Source: Acidimicrobiia bacterium (GTDB taxonomy: Bacteria > Actinomycetota > Acidimicrobiia > Acidimicrobiales > Bin134). Taken from it: a stretch of DNA of 64,000 nt. The stretch spans positions 62,001 to 126,000 of the forward strand of contig JAJDYE010000012.1 of assembly GCA_022822905.1 (NCBI GenBank). Direction: 5' to 3'. Numbering within the stretch: the first letter of the stretch is position 1; every line of letters starts with the position of its first letter. The position numbers and the translations under genes were made by a program. Under the pieces are notes generated by a model, which saw only the letters and a program-made list of their open reading frames with translations, was not told the DNA's origin and did not search any database. Positions 1 to 7,833 of the stretch are shown piece after piece.

Positions 1-474
1 TTCCGAGACACCCAGGCGGCCATACCGCTCGAGCGCGTAGTCGTACACCGCGGGCGAACTGGCCACCGTTGTGGCGCGATGCCCCCGGCGCCGCTCGCGG
101 GGAAAGTTGTCGAAGGCGTCGATGGTGGCCAGGCTGGGCGCACGGGAAGAACCGTCCAATGCGAACGTGCGGCTCTCGTCGGCAAGATGGACCAGCATCA
201 TCGTCTGGCCGCCTAATCCTGAAGCGGCCGGCTCGCACACTCCGAGGGCCAGCGCGGCCCAGACGGCGGCGTCGACTGCGTTTCCGCCAGCTTCCAGCGC
301 GGCCACACCCGCGGCGGTGGCACCGGGATGCGCGGTAGAGACCATTCCCCCGCTGGCACTGGCCACCCGCTGCGGCTCCAAGGTGCGGCGGTTGAATTTC
401 TCGTCTTCGGTCTCACGGCGCCGTCGGCGTGGATTTGAGCTGTGAAGGAGCGCACCGTCCCCAGGAGCGGTCAC
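1..474 (-). CDS. gamma-glutamyltransferase, N-terminal part (runs off window)
   Basis: Start of a gamma-glutamyltransferase, an Ntn-hydrolase that cleaves gamma-glutamyl bonds in glutathione and related peptides. The minus strand reads MVSTAHPGATAAG followed by EAGGNAVDAAV and SGLGGQ, the N-terminal signature of the family, and stays open to the window edge. About 158 residues are visible; the catalytic Thr and small subunit lie outside. GTG at 474 overlaps the stop of the upstream gene (GTGA), which favours it through translational coupling. ATG at 345 would give the conventional N-terminus. No signal peptide is visible in either version, so a cytoplasmic role is possible. The coupling to an ATP-grasp ligase suggests a shared gamma-glutamyl or dipeptide pathway (inference). 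Confidence 0.85.
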   Translation of the reverse strand, partial: MTAPGDGALLHSSNPRRRRRETEDEKFNRRTLEPQRVASASGGMVSTAHPGATAAGVAALEAGGNAVDAAVWAALALGVCEPAASGLGGQTMMLVHLADESRTFALDGSSRAPSLATIDAFDNFPRERRRGHRATTVASSPAVYDYALERYGRLGVSE

Positions 475-2621
475 CGGGGAAGATCCTGGGCCAGGAATTC
501 AGCGAGAACAAGGGTCCGCTCAATGAGGCTGATCCGCTCGATGCTCTCTCCTGGCATTCCCCAACCAAGGGCCTCGGGGCCGACACCGCACAGGCAAGGG
601 GTGGAGGGGCCGACCAAGCCGGCGAGCGAGGCGATGCTGGAGGTTGTGGGCTGGAGGCTTATCCCATGGTGAACGGCAACCTGATTGAGCTGGTCGAACA
701 TGGCCACATTCTCGGCGGTCTCGGCCATAGGCGGGCGATCCCAATCCATCGTCAACTCCCAGCGGTTCTTCCCGCGTCCCAGGATTGCTCGGATCTCCTT
801 TTCGATCTCTTGCGCCCGCTCTTGTTGGCGGTAAGTGATGGAGATGCTCGTCTTCACCTGATGAGGCAAGTGAAGACTGTACCCCTGGGTAGATAGATCG
901 AGAATCGAAACCGACACCGCTCTGCTGCGGGAGGTGAGTTGGGCGATATTCTCGAGCTTCGCGATGGTCCACCGGGTGGTGGACTGCTTGGGAGTGGTCT
1001 GGGTGGGCCTGATGGGCTTGCCGGTGACCGCCAGCGTGTACTGGCGGTTTCCCCGTCGGCGAACCACGATGCTGTTCGGCTCAATGGACGGGGCCAGCAC
1101 AATGACCCGTTCGGCGCGGGCGGCAGCCGCCTGGATCAGCTCGGCGCTCTGCTGGCACCCCAGCACTTCGTCGGTGCACAGCGCGACTCCCAGCGGCAGT
1201 CGTCTCAGCCGACGAATGCTGCGCAGGCTGCGCAGGGCGTACTCCAGGCATACCAGGCCGGCGCGTTGGCCGATGGCCTCTCCGTACAACCGTTCGGGGT
1301 CCCGGCGGAAGGGCTGAGCAGGCGAAAGGGGGCTTCGGGGCGTATCAAGGCTGGCCAGAAACAGCGTGCCCCCATCGAGGCCCTCCTTTGTTTGCCAAGT
1401 AGCCGCATGGGGTTTGCTCGTCAGCTCGGACACAGGCTTCATGGCCAGTTCTTCGAACAAGTCATCGGCCCGAGTCAGCGCCCGCCGAAGACCAACGGGG
1501 TCGTCGTAGGGACTGGAGAGCGCCACCCAGTCCTTGATGCGCCGTTCAATGCGGTCGCGTCGCTGCGTTATGTATGCCACGGCGTGCTGGCGGGGATCGG
1601 CTTTTTCGCCATCGATCACCGGCGGATTGGGAGTGCCGAAATACCGGGCCTGGGCTACTTCCACCAGTTGATTCACGAACTTCTCAAAATCGAGCCCAAC
1701 ATAGGCCGCCCCCACGAGGTATGAGCCGTGTTCGCCGAGACTGGGCAGGCTGTTCACCTCCAGCACATAGAGGTTGTCCTGGTCGTCGAGCCGAAGGTCG
1801 ACGCGGGCGCAGTCGTAGAGGCCGAGGGCGCGGAAGGATCGCACGGCGATGTCTTTGGCCGTGTCAGTGAGGCCGTCGCTGATCGGGGCCGGACAGATAG
1901 GTTCTATGCTGCGCCCGCTGCGGCCCGTCTTGTCCTCATAGGTATAGATCTGGGGACCATCGGCGCCGAACGACAACTCAACCGGCGGAAACGCCTCGGG
2001 GGGGCTGTTTCCCAGGATGCCGACATTGATCTCGCGGCCCTCGATGAACCGCTCAACGAGGACCGGCTGATGGTAGGCGTCGAAGATGACTCCCGCTCCG
2101 TCGCGCAGCTCATGGTCGTTGTGGACCACTTTCAGGCCGAACGACACGGCCTCGTTCTTTGGCTTCACGATGGCGGGATACACAACATCGGGGGGTATGG
2201 GAGCTTCGGGCGTTTCCAAGACCGCGAACTCCGGAGTTGGTATGCCGTGCTGGCGCAAGATCATCTTGGTGACCACCTTGTCCAATGCCAGCGAATGGCC
2301 CAAGGGTCCAGAAGCAACATAGGGAATGCCGACCATTTCCAGGATGCTCGGCACATGGGTGTAGCGAGCCTGACCCTGTAGCCCGTAGGAAACGTTGAAC
2401 ACCATGCCAGGCTGTTCGCCCTTGACGACTCTTGGCATGAACTCCTCAAGCCGACTGATTAGCTCCTTGTCGGCCTCAAAGGCCTTGACCTGGTGCCCGC
2501 CATTGGTCAGCGCCGTCGACAGTCGCTTGATGGTGCGCATTCCGATTTTCTCTTGATTGGGCGCGCCAAAGAGATTGATGACGTTCTTGCTGTCACGGTT
2601 GTACACGATGGCTATTTTCAC
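471..2621 (-). CDS. ATP-grasp (D-Ala-D-Ala ligase-like) protein fused to a degenerate M20 peptidase-like domain
   Basis: 716 residues in two parts. Residues 1-330 are a D-Ala-D-Ala-ligase-like ATP-grasp enzyme: IVKPK near 152 for ATP binding, VERFIEGREINVG near 188, and RVDLRLDD...EVNSLPSLGEHGSY at 273-301, which carries the Mg2+ ligands and the Ser/Tyr of the ligase family. Residues about 345-716 follow the M20 aminoacylase/carboxypeptidase pattern, but the metal ligands are gone: LASLDT (422-427) replaces GHLDT, GEAIGQRAG replaces the GxxDMKGG segment, TDEVLG (483-488) replaces TDEEIG, VLAPS replaces VxEPS, and GMPGESIE replaces HxPDE near the end. The ligase half should be active; the second half probably acts as a scaffold or substrate sensor (inference). 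It is the first gene of a two-gene operon with the gamma-glutamyltransferase. ATG start at 2621. Confidence 0.75.
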   Translation of the reverse strand: MKIAIVYNRDSKNVINLFGAPNQEKIGMRTIKRLSTALTNGGHQVKAFEADKELISRLEEFMPRVVKGEQPGMVFNVSYGLQGQARYTHVPSILEMVGIPYVASGPLGHSLALDKVVTKMILRQHGIPTPEFAVLETPEAPIPPDVVYPAIVKPKNEAVSFGLKVVHNDHELRDGAGVIFDAYHQPVLVERFIEGREINVGILGNSPPEAFPPVELSFGADGPQIYTYEDKTGRSGRSIEPICPAPISDGLTDTAKDIAVRSFRALGLYDCARVDLRLDDQDNLYVLEVNSLPSLGEHGSYLVGAAYVGLDFEKFVNQLVEVAQARYFGTPNPPVIDGEKADPRQHAVAYITQRRDRIERRIKDWVALSSPYDDPVGLRRALTRADDLFEELAMKPVSELTSKPHAATWQTKEGLDGGTLFLASLDTPRSPLSPAQPFRRDPERLYGEAIGQRAGLVCLEYALRSLRSIRRLRRLPLGVALCTDEVLGCQQSAELIQAAAARAERVIVLAPSIEPNSIVVRRRGNRQYTLAVTGKPIRPTQTTPKQSTTRWTIAKLENIAQLTSRSRAVSVSILDLSTQGYSLHLPHQVKTSISITYRQQERAQEIEKEIRAILGRGKNRWELTMDWDRPPMAETAENVAMFDQLNQVAVHHGISLQPTTSSIASLAGLVGPSTPCLCGVGPEALGWGMPGESIERISLIERTLVLAEFLAQDLPR

Positions 2622-2706
2622 GTGGCTCCAATCTACGGTCTCCGATTCTCAACTTGTTTTGTGCAGCAGTATTGACCTGACAAACGGCTGCTTGATGGGG
2701 TGGCGC

Positions 2707-2758
2707 GCCTCACCCCTCCCCGGGCGCTTTTCTGAGGAGGGGTGGGGAGGGGTGAGGC
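2707..2758 (-). terminator. 15-bp perfect inverted repeat, terminator-like
   Basis: Arms 2707-2721 and 2744-2758 (gcctcacccctcccc and its exact complement) are separated by 22 bases. The repeat lies just after the stop of the leftward TM-helix gene and before the next leftward gene. No T-run follows on either strand, so it may be a rho-assisted terminator or a simple structured spacer. Confidence 0.45.
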
Positions 2759-2767
2759 TTGCTTAAG

Positions 2768-3475
2768 TCAGCCGGAATGAGTTTGCTGGTCCTCGGCGTC
2801 GTCGTTTCCGAAGAGGTTGAAGACGCTGGGCCAGAATCTCTCGCGGGCAGCTTGGATGCCGCTGACGCCGAACATCACGACGATGACGAGGCCGATGGTG
2901 CCGACCACGGCGATGAACAAGACGGTGAGGATGTCCTCGGCGATCTCGATCTGGTTCAAGGCAGCGAAGACGCCGACCACCCAGATCGCACCACCTGCTA
3001 TGCGAGACAAGTTCCTACCGTAAGACTGCTCGCTCAATGTCGTGCGAACCAGGTCTGCGACTCGGGTTGCAATGGCGCCGGTGACCACCACGATCACGAT
3101 TGAGATGAACAGACTGGGAAGGAACCCGACAAGGTCGTCGAGAGCGTCTTGAATGGCCGATTCGCCGAATGTGTCAATGGCGAGTTGGAGCACAAGCAGC
3201 ATCGCCGCCCAGAAGATGACGGTAGCGAGCAGCCGAGAGGGCTCTTTGAGCCCCACTCGAGCGAGCGGGGCTTGCAGACCGGAGCGCTCCATTAGATCGG
3301 GGAACCTGATCTTGTCCAACACTCGCTGGAGGACGCGGCGAATGAGCGACGCAACGATCCAGCCCGCCAGGAGCACGGCTAGAGCGGCGATGAGGCGTGG
3401 AGCGAACCCGACAAGATCGTTCCAGGCCTCCTCCACCCCCTCGCGCCACTCGATCTCAGCCAATACAGCACCCAT
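2768..3475 (-). CDS. membrane protein with TM-helix repeats (CmpX / mechanosensitive-channel-like)
   Basis: 235 residues with about four to five hydrophobic helices. The segments LAGWIVASLIRRVLQRVLDK and VTGAIATRVADLVRTTLSE look like the conserved TM-helix repeat found in CmpX-type proteins at the N-terminus of MscS-like channels. The MscS beta domain itself is absent, so gating activity is not implied. ATG at 3475 follows aaggag at a 7-base spacing. It is divergent from the ECF sigma gene, and an ECF-type promoter (TGTAAC, 16 bases, CGTC) faces it at 3528-3553. In Pseudomonas, cmpX neighbours the ECF gene sigX, so the pairing is known elsewhere. The C-terminal tail is hydrophilic and acidic. 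Confidence 0.75.
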   Translation of the reverse strand: MGAVLAEIEWREGVEEAWNDLVGFAPRLIAALAVLLAGWIVASLIRRVLQRVLDKIRFPDLMERSGLQAPLARVGLKEPSRLLATVIFWAAMLLVLQLAIDTFGESAIQDALDDLVGFLPSLFISIVIVVVTGAIATRVADLVRTTLSEQSYGRNLSRIAGGAIWVVGVFAALNQIEIAEDILTVLFIAVVGTIGLVIVVMFGVSGIQAARERFWPSVFNLFGNDDAEDQQTHSG

Positions 3476-3527
3476 TGCAGGCTCCTTTCGACAAGGCCTT
3501 GTCCATTCCTCGGCCCGTTGAATGAGA

Positions 3528-3553
3528 GACGCAGCAGGCGGGCGAAAGTTACA
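3528..3553 (-). promoter_or_regulatory. ECF-type promoter for the leftward TM-helix gene
   Basis: On the minus strand TGTAAC (3553-3548) is followed after exactly 16 bases by CGTC (3531-3528). This matches the SigX/SigM style of ECF promoter. The predicted transcript starts near 3521, giving a leader of about 45 bases before the ATG at 3475. Confidence 0.6.
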
Positions 3554-3565
3554 GGGAAAATATGC

Positions 3566-3591
3566 TGTAACTCTTGGGCCTTGTCTGCGTC
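3566..3591 (+). promoter_or_regulatory. ECF-type promoter for the sigma operon; shares an 8-bp dyad with the divergent promoter
   Basis: TGTAAC (3566-3571), 16 bases, CGTC (3588-3591). The -35 regions of the two divergent promoters form a perfect 8-base dyad: AGTTACAG at 3547-3554 and CTGTAACT at 3565-3572 with a 10-base spacer. The expected start point is within a few bases of the GTG at 3600, so the sigma mRNA is probably leaderless. Identical elements and spacing in both directions make autoregulation likely. Confidence 0.6.
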
Positions 3592-3599
3592 CCTAACTA

Positions 3600-4139
3600 G
3601 TGGCTTCGCGATCACCATCAGCGGCACCTGGCTCGGTCTCAGAGCGGGCAGTCGATGGTTTCGAGGAACTGGTGCGCGAGCACGCTTCAGCCATGTACCG
3701 GGTGGCGGCCGCGATCGTGCGAGACGCCTCGTTGGCAGAAGACGTGGTGCAGGAATCGATCATCAGCGCGTGGGACAACCTGGACACGTACCGGGGGGAG
3801 GGTCCGATTCGCAATTGGCTCTTGCGAATCACCCACAACAAGGCGGTCTCGGTGCTGCGCCGATCGCGCGAGGAGCCATGGGATCCGCAAAAACTTCCCG
3901 ACCGCCCTGTCGTCGGCCCGGAGCGAAGCGTGATCGACCGCCGCGATCTGGAGGCCGCCACCGCCCACCTAGACGGACTCGACGAGCTGTCTCGGAGCAT
4001 CTTGGCGCTCCGGGTAGGCCTGGAGATGCCCTACCAAGAGATCGCAGACACACTGGGAATATCACTGGGACAGGTGAAGATCCGCCTGTTGCGAGCACGG
4101 CGGTCATTGGCTGCCGCAGTAGAGCGAGGCAACCCATGA
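3600..4139 (+). CDS. ECF-family RNA polymerase sigma factor
   Basis: 179 residues with the two ECF domains. Region 2 runs from FEELVREHASAMYRVAAAIV through DVVQESIISAWDNL to the NWLLRITHNKA segment (about 21-90). Region 4 is near 128-170, with LSRSILALRV, the YQEIADTLGISLGQVKIRLL helix-turn-helix and RARRSL. There is no extra C-terminal domain. The GTG start sits about 9 bases after the -10 CGTC element, implying a leaderless transcript. The gene overlaps the next one by 4 bases (ATGA), and a membrane protein follows, so the three form an operon. A role in envelope or osmotic stress is inferred from the membrane partners on both sides and from the sigX-cmpX parallel. Confidence 0.88.
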   Translation: MASRSPSAAPGSVSERAVDGFEELVREHASAMYRVAAAIVRDASLAEDVVQESIISAWDNLDTYRGEGPIRNWLLRITHNKAVSVLRRSREEPWDPQKLPDRPVVGPERSVIDRRDLEAATAHLDGLDELSRSILALRVGLEMPYQEIADTLGISLGQVKIRLLRARRSLAAAVERGNP

Positions 4140-4447
4140 CCGAGTTGAGAACCCACGACGCATACGTAACCGACCAGCTCGACGTCGACGCCGAGATAGA
4201 GGCGCTCGGCATCTCCTTGGGCGAGCTGGACCGGCAGCTGGTCATCGCCGAAGAAGAATCTCCGGAGGTGCTTGCCGGGTTGTGGACACCGGAGCCGGGC
4301 CTGGAAAACCGCATCGAGACAAAGGTCCGCGAGCGCTTGCACGCCCGCGAGGAAGCCTGGCTATTGATCGACCTGGTCAATCTGGGTTGGCAGACTGCAA
4401 AGGCAGTCTTCGAGCTGGAAATAGAGGATGGTCACCATGATCAATGA
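4136..4447 (+). CDS. small acidic protein in the sigma operon, candidate anti-sigma or regulator
   Basis: 103 residues, not recognised. It is acidic and mostly helical in appearance, with no transmembrane segment and no HxxxCxxC zinc motif, so it is not a classical zinc anti-sigma factor. It begins in the overlap ATGA with the sigma gene stop, and its last 11 bases overlap the next gene, so all three are translated as a unit. Anti-sigma genes commonly occupy this position immediately after an ECF sigma gene, which is the only reason to suggest that role. A structural adaptor between the sigma factor and the downstream membrane protein is an equal possibility. Confidence 0.7.
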   Translation: MTELRTHDAYVTDQLDVDAEIEALGISLGELDRQLVIAEEESPEVLAGLWTPEPGLENRIETKVRERLHAREEAWLLIDLVNLGWQTAKAVFELEIEDGHHDQ

Positions 4448-5174
4448 GCGCTGGATCATCGCGGCAGCCGCAGTAGGGGGCGGCCTTGTGCTGGGGGCTT
4501 TGATCGGCTCGGTATTGCGCCGATGGCTGTCCCGAGATACCCGCCGACCGATGCTCCAAGAAATCGCCGGAGCGGCCAGCGTTTTCGTGTTCTGGCTGGC
4601 CACCGCGACCGGGGCAATCGTCGCCATGGCCGCCACCAGCCCCGACACGCTCCGCCCCATCCCCAGCGACATCTTGAGCTGGATGCCCAACGTGCTGGCC
4701 GCCGGCCTCATCCTGTTGGCCGGCTATGCGCTGGCCATCGCCGTTTCCGGGTCGTTGAGCCGCGGCTTCCTGCGAGCCACCGGCCAGCGAAGCCGACTCG
4801 CAGAGCGAACGATGCGAAGCGCCGTCATCGCCGGGTCGGTGATCGTCGCCCTCGGCCAACTCGGCGTCGAAACCACAATCCTCATCGTGCTGACCGGTGG
4901 CGCGGCAGCAACCGCAGCTCTGGCCATAGGCCTTCTCGCCGGCCTCGGAGGCCGCGACGTGGCTTCCTCCATAGCGGCAGGGCGGGTGCTCAAGCCCGAC
5001 CTAGCAGAAGGCCAAATTCTGCTCATCGAAGACGAAGAACTGATAATCGTGCAGCTACGACCAGCCACAGTCGTTCTTGTGAACTCCGCAGGCAACCGCA
5101 TCGTCATCACCTACACCCGCCTGCTTGAACACCAGGTCATCATTCGACCCGACGATCCCGATATCTCCCCATAA
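4437..5174 (+). CDS. multi-pass membrane protein, TM-helix / mechanosensitive-channel-like
   Basis: About 245 residues with four or five transmembrane helices in the first 170, then a small beta-rich soluble tail (LIEDEELIIVQLRPATVVLVN). The pattern resembles the pore-lining helix plus the beginning of the MscS beta domain: GLGGRDVASSIAAGRVLKPDLAEGQIL matches the way MscS proteins pass from the pore helix into the beta domain. The start is chosen at ATG 4437 because gagg ends 9 bases upstream; ATG 4428 in the same frame is an alternative. It is the third gene of the sigma operon. With the divergent gene at 2768-3475, both flanks of the sigma factor encode proteins of the same broad membrane family. 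Confidence 0.75.
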   Translation: MINERWIIAAAAVGGGLVLGALIGSVLRRWLSRDTRRPMLQEIAGAASVFVFWLATATGAIVAMAATSPDTLRPIPSDILSWMPNVLAAGLILLAGYALAIAVSGSLSRGFLRATGQRSRLAERTMRSAVIAGSVIVALGQLGVETTILIVLTGGAAATAALAIGLLAGLGGRDVASSIAAGRVLKPDLAEGQILLIEDEELIIVQLRPATVVLVNSAGNRIVITYTRLLEHQVIIRPDDPDISP

Positions 5175-5193
5175 GCCACGAACGACGCAAACT

Positions 5194-5403
5194 CTACGCC
5201 CGGTCGAACGCACTCCGATCGACTTGAAGATCTCGCACGATGGCCCGAATGGTTCCGGACCGCAGGTCTTTTCCGCCCCAATTTGGGATCGTGGTCCGTG
5301 TGCCGCTGGCAGGGTTCCGCCAGATTTCATGAGAGCCACGTGACTGGCGGTCGAACTCGCAGCCAAGGGCACGCAACTTTCGGGTGAGTTCCCGATAGGT
5401 CAA
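5194..5403 (-). CDS. hicA: HicA-family mRNA interferase toxin
   Basis: 69 residues, the usual size of HicA. HicA has a double-stranded-RNA-binding-like fold and cleaves mRNA. Seen here: the N-terminal LTRKLRALGCEFDRQSRGSHE segment with the catalytic His in GSHEIW, and the IPNWGGKDLRSGTIRAIVRDL helix typical of the family. The start is TTG at 5403, overlapping the antitoxin stop (TTGA), so translation is coupled to hicB. Order is antitoxin first, the reverse of the commoner hicA-hicB order. Confidence 0.87.
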   Translation of the reverse strand: MTYRELTRKLRALGCEFDRQSRGSHEIWRNPASGTRTTIPNWGGKDLRSGTIRAIVRDLQVDRSAFDRA

Positions 5404-5639
5404 ACCGCTATTACAAGCTCGCCAGCAGCCGTAATGGCAGCGGGAAGTGGATCACCGTGGTGTTCGCAAGACGCAATAAAGTCCGCCGTAACGCCTTCCA
5501 AATTGAACAGAGCCTCTTCGGCGGTCTTACCCCATGCTCGGCAACCCGGAAGCACAGGCACTTCCGCAAGGTACATATCCTCGGTTTCCTCGGAGGGTGC
5601 CTTCAGCGTGTAGGGCAGCTTGTACTGCTTCGGCATCAC
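5400..5639 (-). CDS. hicB: HicB-family antitoxin
   Basis: 79 residues. HicB proteins bind HicA and usually repress their own promoter. The partial RNase-H-like fold is seen as MYLAEVPVLPGCRAWGKTAEEALFNLEGVTADFIAS, with the PGC and AEEAL motifs of the family. A clear C-terminal DNA-binding domain is not visible, so this is the short form. Start is GTG 5639 or ATG 5636. It is transcribed ahead of hicA with a 4-base overlap. The pair stands alone between the sigma operon and the catabolic block. Confidence 0.85.
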   Translation of the reverse strand: MMPKQYKLPYTLKAPSEETEDMYLAEVPVLPGCRAWGKTAEEALFNLEGVTADFIASCEHHGDPLPAAITAAGELVIAV

Positions 5640-5710
5640 TGACGCTCCCGCGGCCTGAAAGAACTCACACCCAGAAGATACCGCGCTGGGTTGCGACTTG
5701 GTACTGCTTC

Positions 5711-6883
5711 TCAGGTCCTGAATCGGTGCCTGAGGTGGGCTTGGCGGGTGGCTAGGTCGGCGGCGTGCTCTTGGGGGGTGACGGCGGGGTGGTCATCGGG
5801 GAGGGCGGCGGCCACGTCGGCGAGGGGGACGACCTCGGTGGTGGGGGCCATGGGTTGGTCGCCGGTGGGCCAGAACCAGCGGAGGGTGCACAGGCCGTTG
5901 CGGCGGTTGGCGTTGTCGAGCCAGTTGGCCACGCGGGGGTCGGTGCCGCACACCACGTAGCGCACCTTGCCGTCGGAGGAAACCGTGGTCTGGGTCTGGT
6001 TGCGACAGGAGATGTGGGCGTAGGTGTCGACCAGCTCGAACGTGCCCATCATGTAGATCTGGGCGCCCCAGTAGTGAGCCTCGGGCACCTCGGCGGTCAC
6101 GATCAGGGCCTGGTCGGGCTCTAGATCCCAAAAGCAGAACTCGTAGCGGGCCATGGACAGCCCCTTGGACACCTCCAGAGTGCGGTTAGTGAAGGTGTTG
6201 TCGATGCGCTCGGCCCGGTTCATCACCATGTAGGCGTTCCACCGCTCGATGGAGTCGGTCATCTGCATCATGGCCCGGCGCACCCGGTTGGCGAAGGTGG
6301 GGCCGTCGAGCACGGGAGCGGGCTCAGGGTCGAGGCACTCGATGGTGAAGAAGGCGGGCTCATCGGCGGTCCAGTCGAAGTAGTACTCCCGGATCGACGC
6401 CGACAGCACCCCCTCGGGAATGGCCACCGCGCCGGGCTCATCGCCGCCCAGCAGGATCTCGAAGTCGTCGTGGCGGGCGAGGCCCAGGTCGTGGGCGGTG
6501 ATGGTGGCCTTGGTGCCCCAGATGTCGTTGTGCATGAACCCGGCCCGCAGGGCGATGATGAAATCGTCGCACCCGTGCATGTTGCCGGTGATGCGGTAGC
6601 GGCGACCGGGCTCGATGCGGGCGTGGCGGTACACGTTGTCGGCGTTGGGTCCGCCCCACTGGACGGTCAGGTCGTTCTGGCGGTTGAAGAACGGGCGGGT
6701 GGGGTCGGCGTGGAATACCTCCCAGCCCAAGAACGCCTCCACGTTGTCAGCCAGGTGCTCGAGCATCTCCATGTCGCCGCCGTCGTCCGTTGGATAGGGC
6801 GGGGCGACCACCTCATGGCCCATCCGCTTGAGCAGGTCGCACCACTCATCCCAGGCTTCTACCGCGGCACTGATGTCGCTCAT
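5711..6883 (-). CDS. DUF1214 domain-containing protein
   Basis: 390 residues. The C-terminal part (NWLDNANRRNGLCTLRWFWP, preceded by YMMGTFELVDTYAHISCR) matches the DUF1214 pattern, a beta-sandwich domain of unknown function often found near alpha/beta hydrolases and steroid or fatty-acid degradation genes in actinobacteria. The N-terminal third (AWDEWCDLLKRMG) is helical and shared by longer members of the family. Start ATG 6883 overlaps the upstream hydrolase stop (ATGA). It is the last gene of a three-gene leftward operon with two alpha/beta hydrolases. No catalytic residues can be named. Confidence 0.75.
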   Translation of the reverse strand: MSDISAAVEAWDEWCDLLKRMGHEVVAPPYPTDDGGDMEMLEHLADNVEAFLGWEVFHADPTRPFFNRQNDLTVQWGGPNADNVYRHARIEPGRRYRITGNMHGCDDFIIALRAGFMHNDIWGTKATITAHDLGLARHDDFEILLGGDEPGAVAIPEGVLSASIREYYFDWTADEPAFFTIECLDPEPAPVLDGPTFANRVRRAMMQMTDSIERWNAYMVMNRAERIDNTFTNRTLEVSKGLSMARYEFCFWDLEPDQALIVTAEVPEAHYWGAQIYMMGTFELVDTYAHISCRNQTQTTVSSDGKVRYVVCGTDPRVANWLDNANRRNGLCTLRWFWPTGDQPMAPTTEVVPLADVAAALPDDHPAVTPQEHAADLATRQAHLRHRFRT

Positions 6884-7833
6884 GGCGTGAAGCTTGCCAA
6901 GAAGGGCTCCACCGCGGCCAGAAAGCCGGGGGTGTTCTGGCCGTGGACGTTGTGGCTGCAATCGGGCACGGTCACCAGTTGGCCGTTGGGCAGGGCATCG
7001 GCGAACCGCTCGGCGGCCTCTTCGGTGAGCACCCAGGAGTCGGCTCCCCGCACCAGCAGCACCGGCTGGGCAATTCGCTCGGCGTCCTCCAGGGTGAAGC
7101 GGTCGCCGGCCCGGCGGTGCTCGGCACCGTGGGCCAGCCGGGGGCCGTGGTCCACTTTGGAGATGTAGGTGCCGTCGACCCGTTGGAGCAGGTTGTACTT
7201 GACCGTTCGCTCGATGTGCTCCCGGCTTCGATAGGGGTCGTACTTCTGCACCGCGGCCACGAAGTCGTCCAAGTCTTGGAACTCCCGGTTCTCGGTGACA
7301 AAGGTGCGGATCACTTGGGTGCCGACCTCGGAGATCTCCGGGCCGATGTCCACCAACACGATGGCCTTGGCCAGCTCCGGGTGGTCGAGGGTGAGGCGCA
7401 TGGTGTTCATGCCCCCCATGGAGTGGCCCATCACGATGGGGTCGGTCACCCCGAGCGCCTCGCAGAAGGCGGCGGCGTCGGCGGCCATGGCCCCCGAGGA
7501 GTAGTCGGCGTCGCGGGCCCATTCACTGTCGCCGTGGCCCCGCTGGTCGAGGGCCAACACGTGGTAGCGGTCGGCCAGCGCCAGGCTCACCAAGTCCCAG
7601 GAGTGGCACGACTGATTGCCGCCGTGGAGCAGCAGCACTGTGGGGGCGTCGGGGCTGCCCCACTCGGAGAAGTGGAATCGATGATGGCGGGCCACGATGT
7701 TGCGGGACACATAAGAGATGTTTGAGCCGTGGGCGATGCCCAGGTCGGCGGCGCTGGTACACAGGCTCTCGAACTCGGCGTTGGCCGTCATGTCCAGCGG
7801 CTCGACGGTGTCGGCGAACTCGTTGAAGTGCAT
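6880..7833 (-). CDS. alpha/beta hydrolase
   Basis: 317 residues of alpha/beta hydrolase fold. The oxyanion segment LLLHGGNQ, strand LALDQRGHGDSEWA, the nucleophile elbow GHSMGG (Ser) and the late His in PDCSHNVHGQ are visible; the acid is probably in VRGADSWVL. The Ser nucleophile marks an esterase, lactonase or C-C hydrolase rather than a dehalogenase. ATG 7833 shares a base with the stop of the upstream epoxide-hydrolase-like gene (TGATG), and its own stop overlaps the DUF1214 gene. The three are therefore one transcript. Substrate unknown. Confidence 0.82.
   Translation of the reverse strand: MHFNEFADTVEPLDMTANAEFESLCTSAADLGIAHGSNISYVSRNIVARHHRFHFSEWGSPDAPTVLLLHGGNQSCHSWDLVSLALADRYHVLALDQRGHGDSEWARDADYSSGAMAADAAAFCEALGVTDPIVMGHSMGGMNTMRLTLDHPELAKAIVLVDIGPEISEVGTQVIRTFVTENREFQDLDDFVAAVQKYDPYRSREHIERTVKYNLLQRVDGTYISKVDHGPRLAHGAEHRRAGDRFTLEDAERIAQPVLLVRGADSWVLTEEAAERFADALPNGQLVTVPDCSHNVHGQNTPGFLAAVEPFLASFTP

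Noticed and set aside
939..1724. Long open frame on the plus strand opposite the ATP-grasp gene
   Set aside because: Mirror of the real gene in GC-rich codons; no family features and no ribosome site.
471..2621. Active M20 peptidase
   Set aside because: Metal-binding His, Asp and Glu positions are replaced at all sites that could be aligned by eye.
3518..4447. One long plus-strand frame covering the sigma gene and the small protein
   Set aside because: Only its last 103 residues are credible; the first part lies out of frame over the clear sigma factor.
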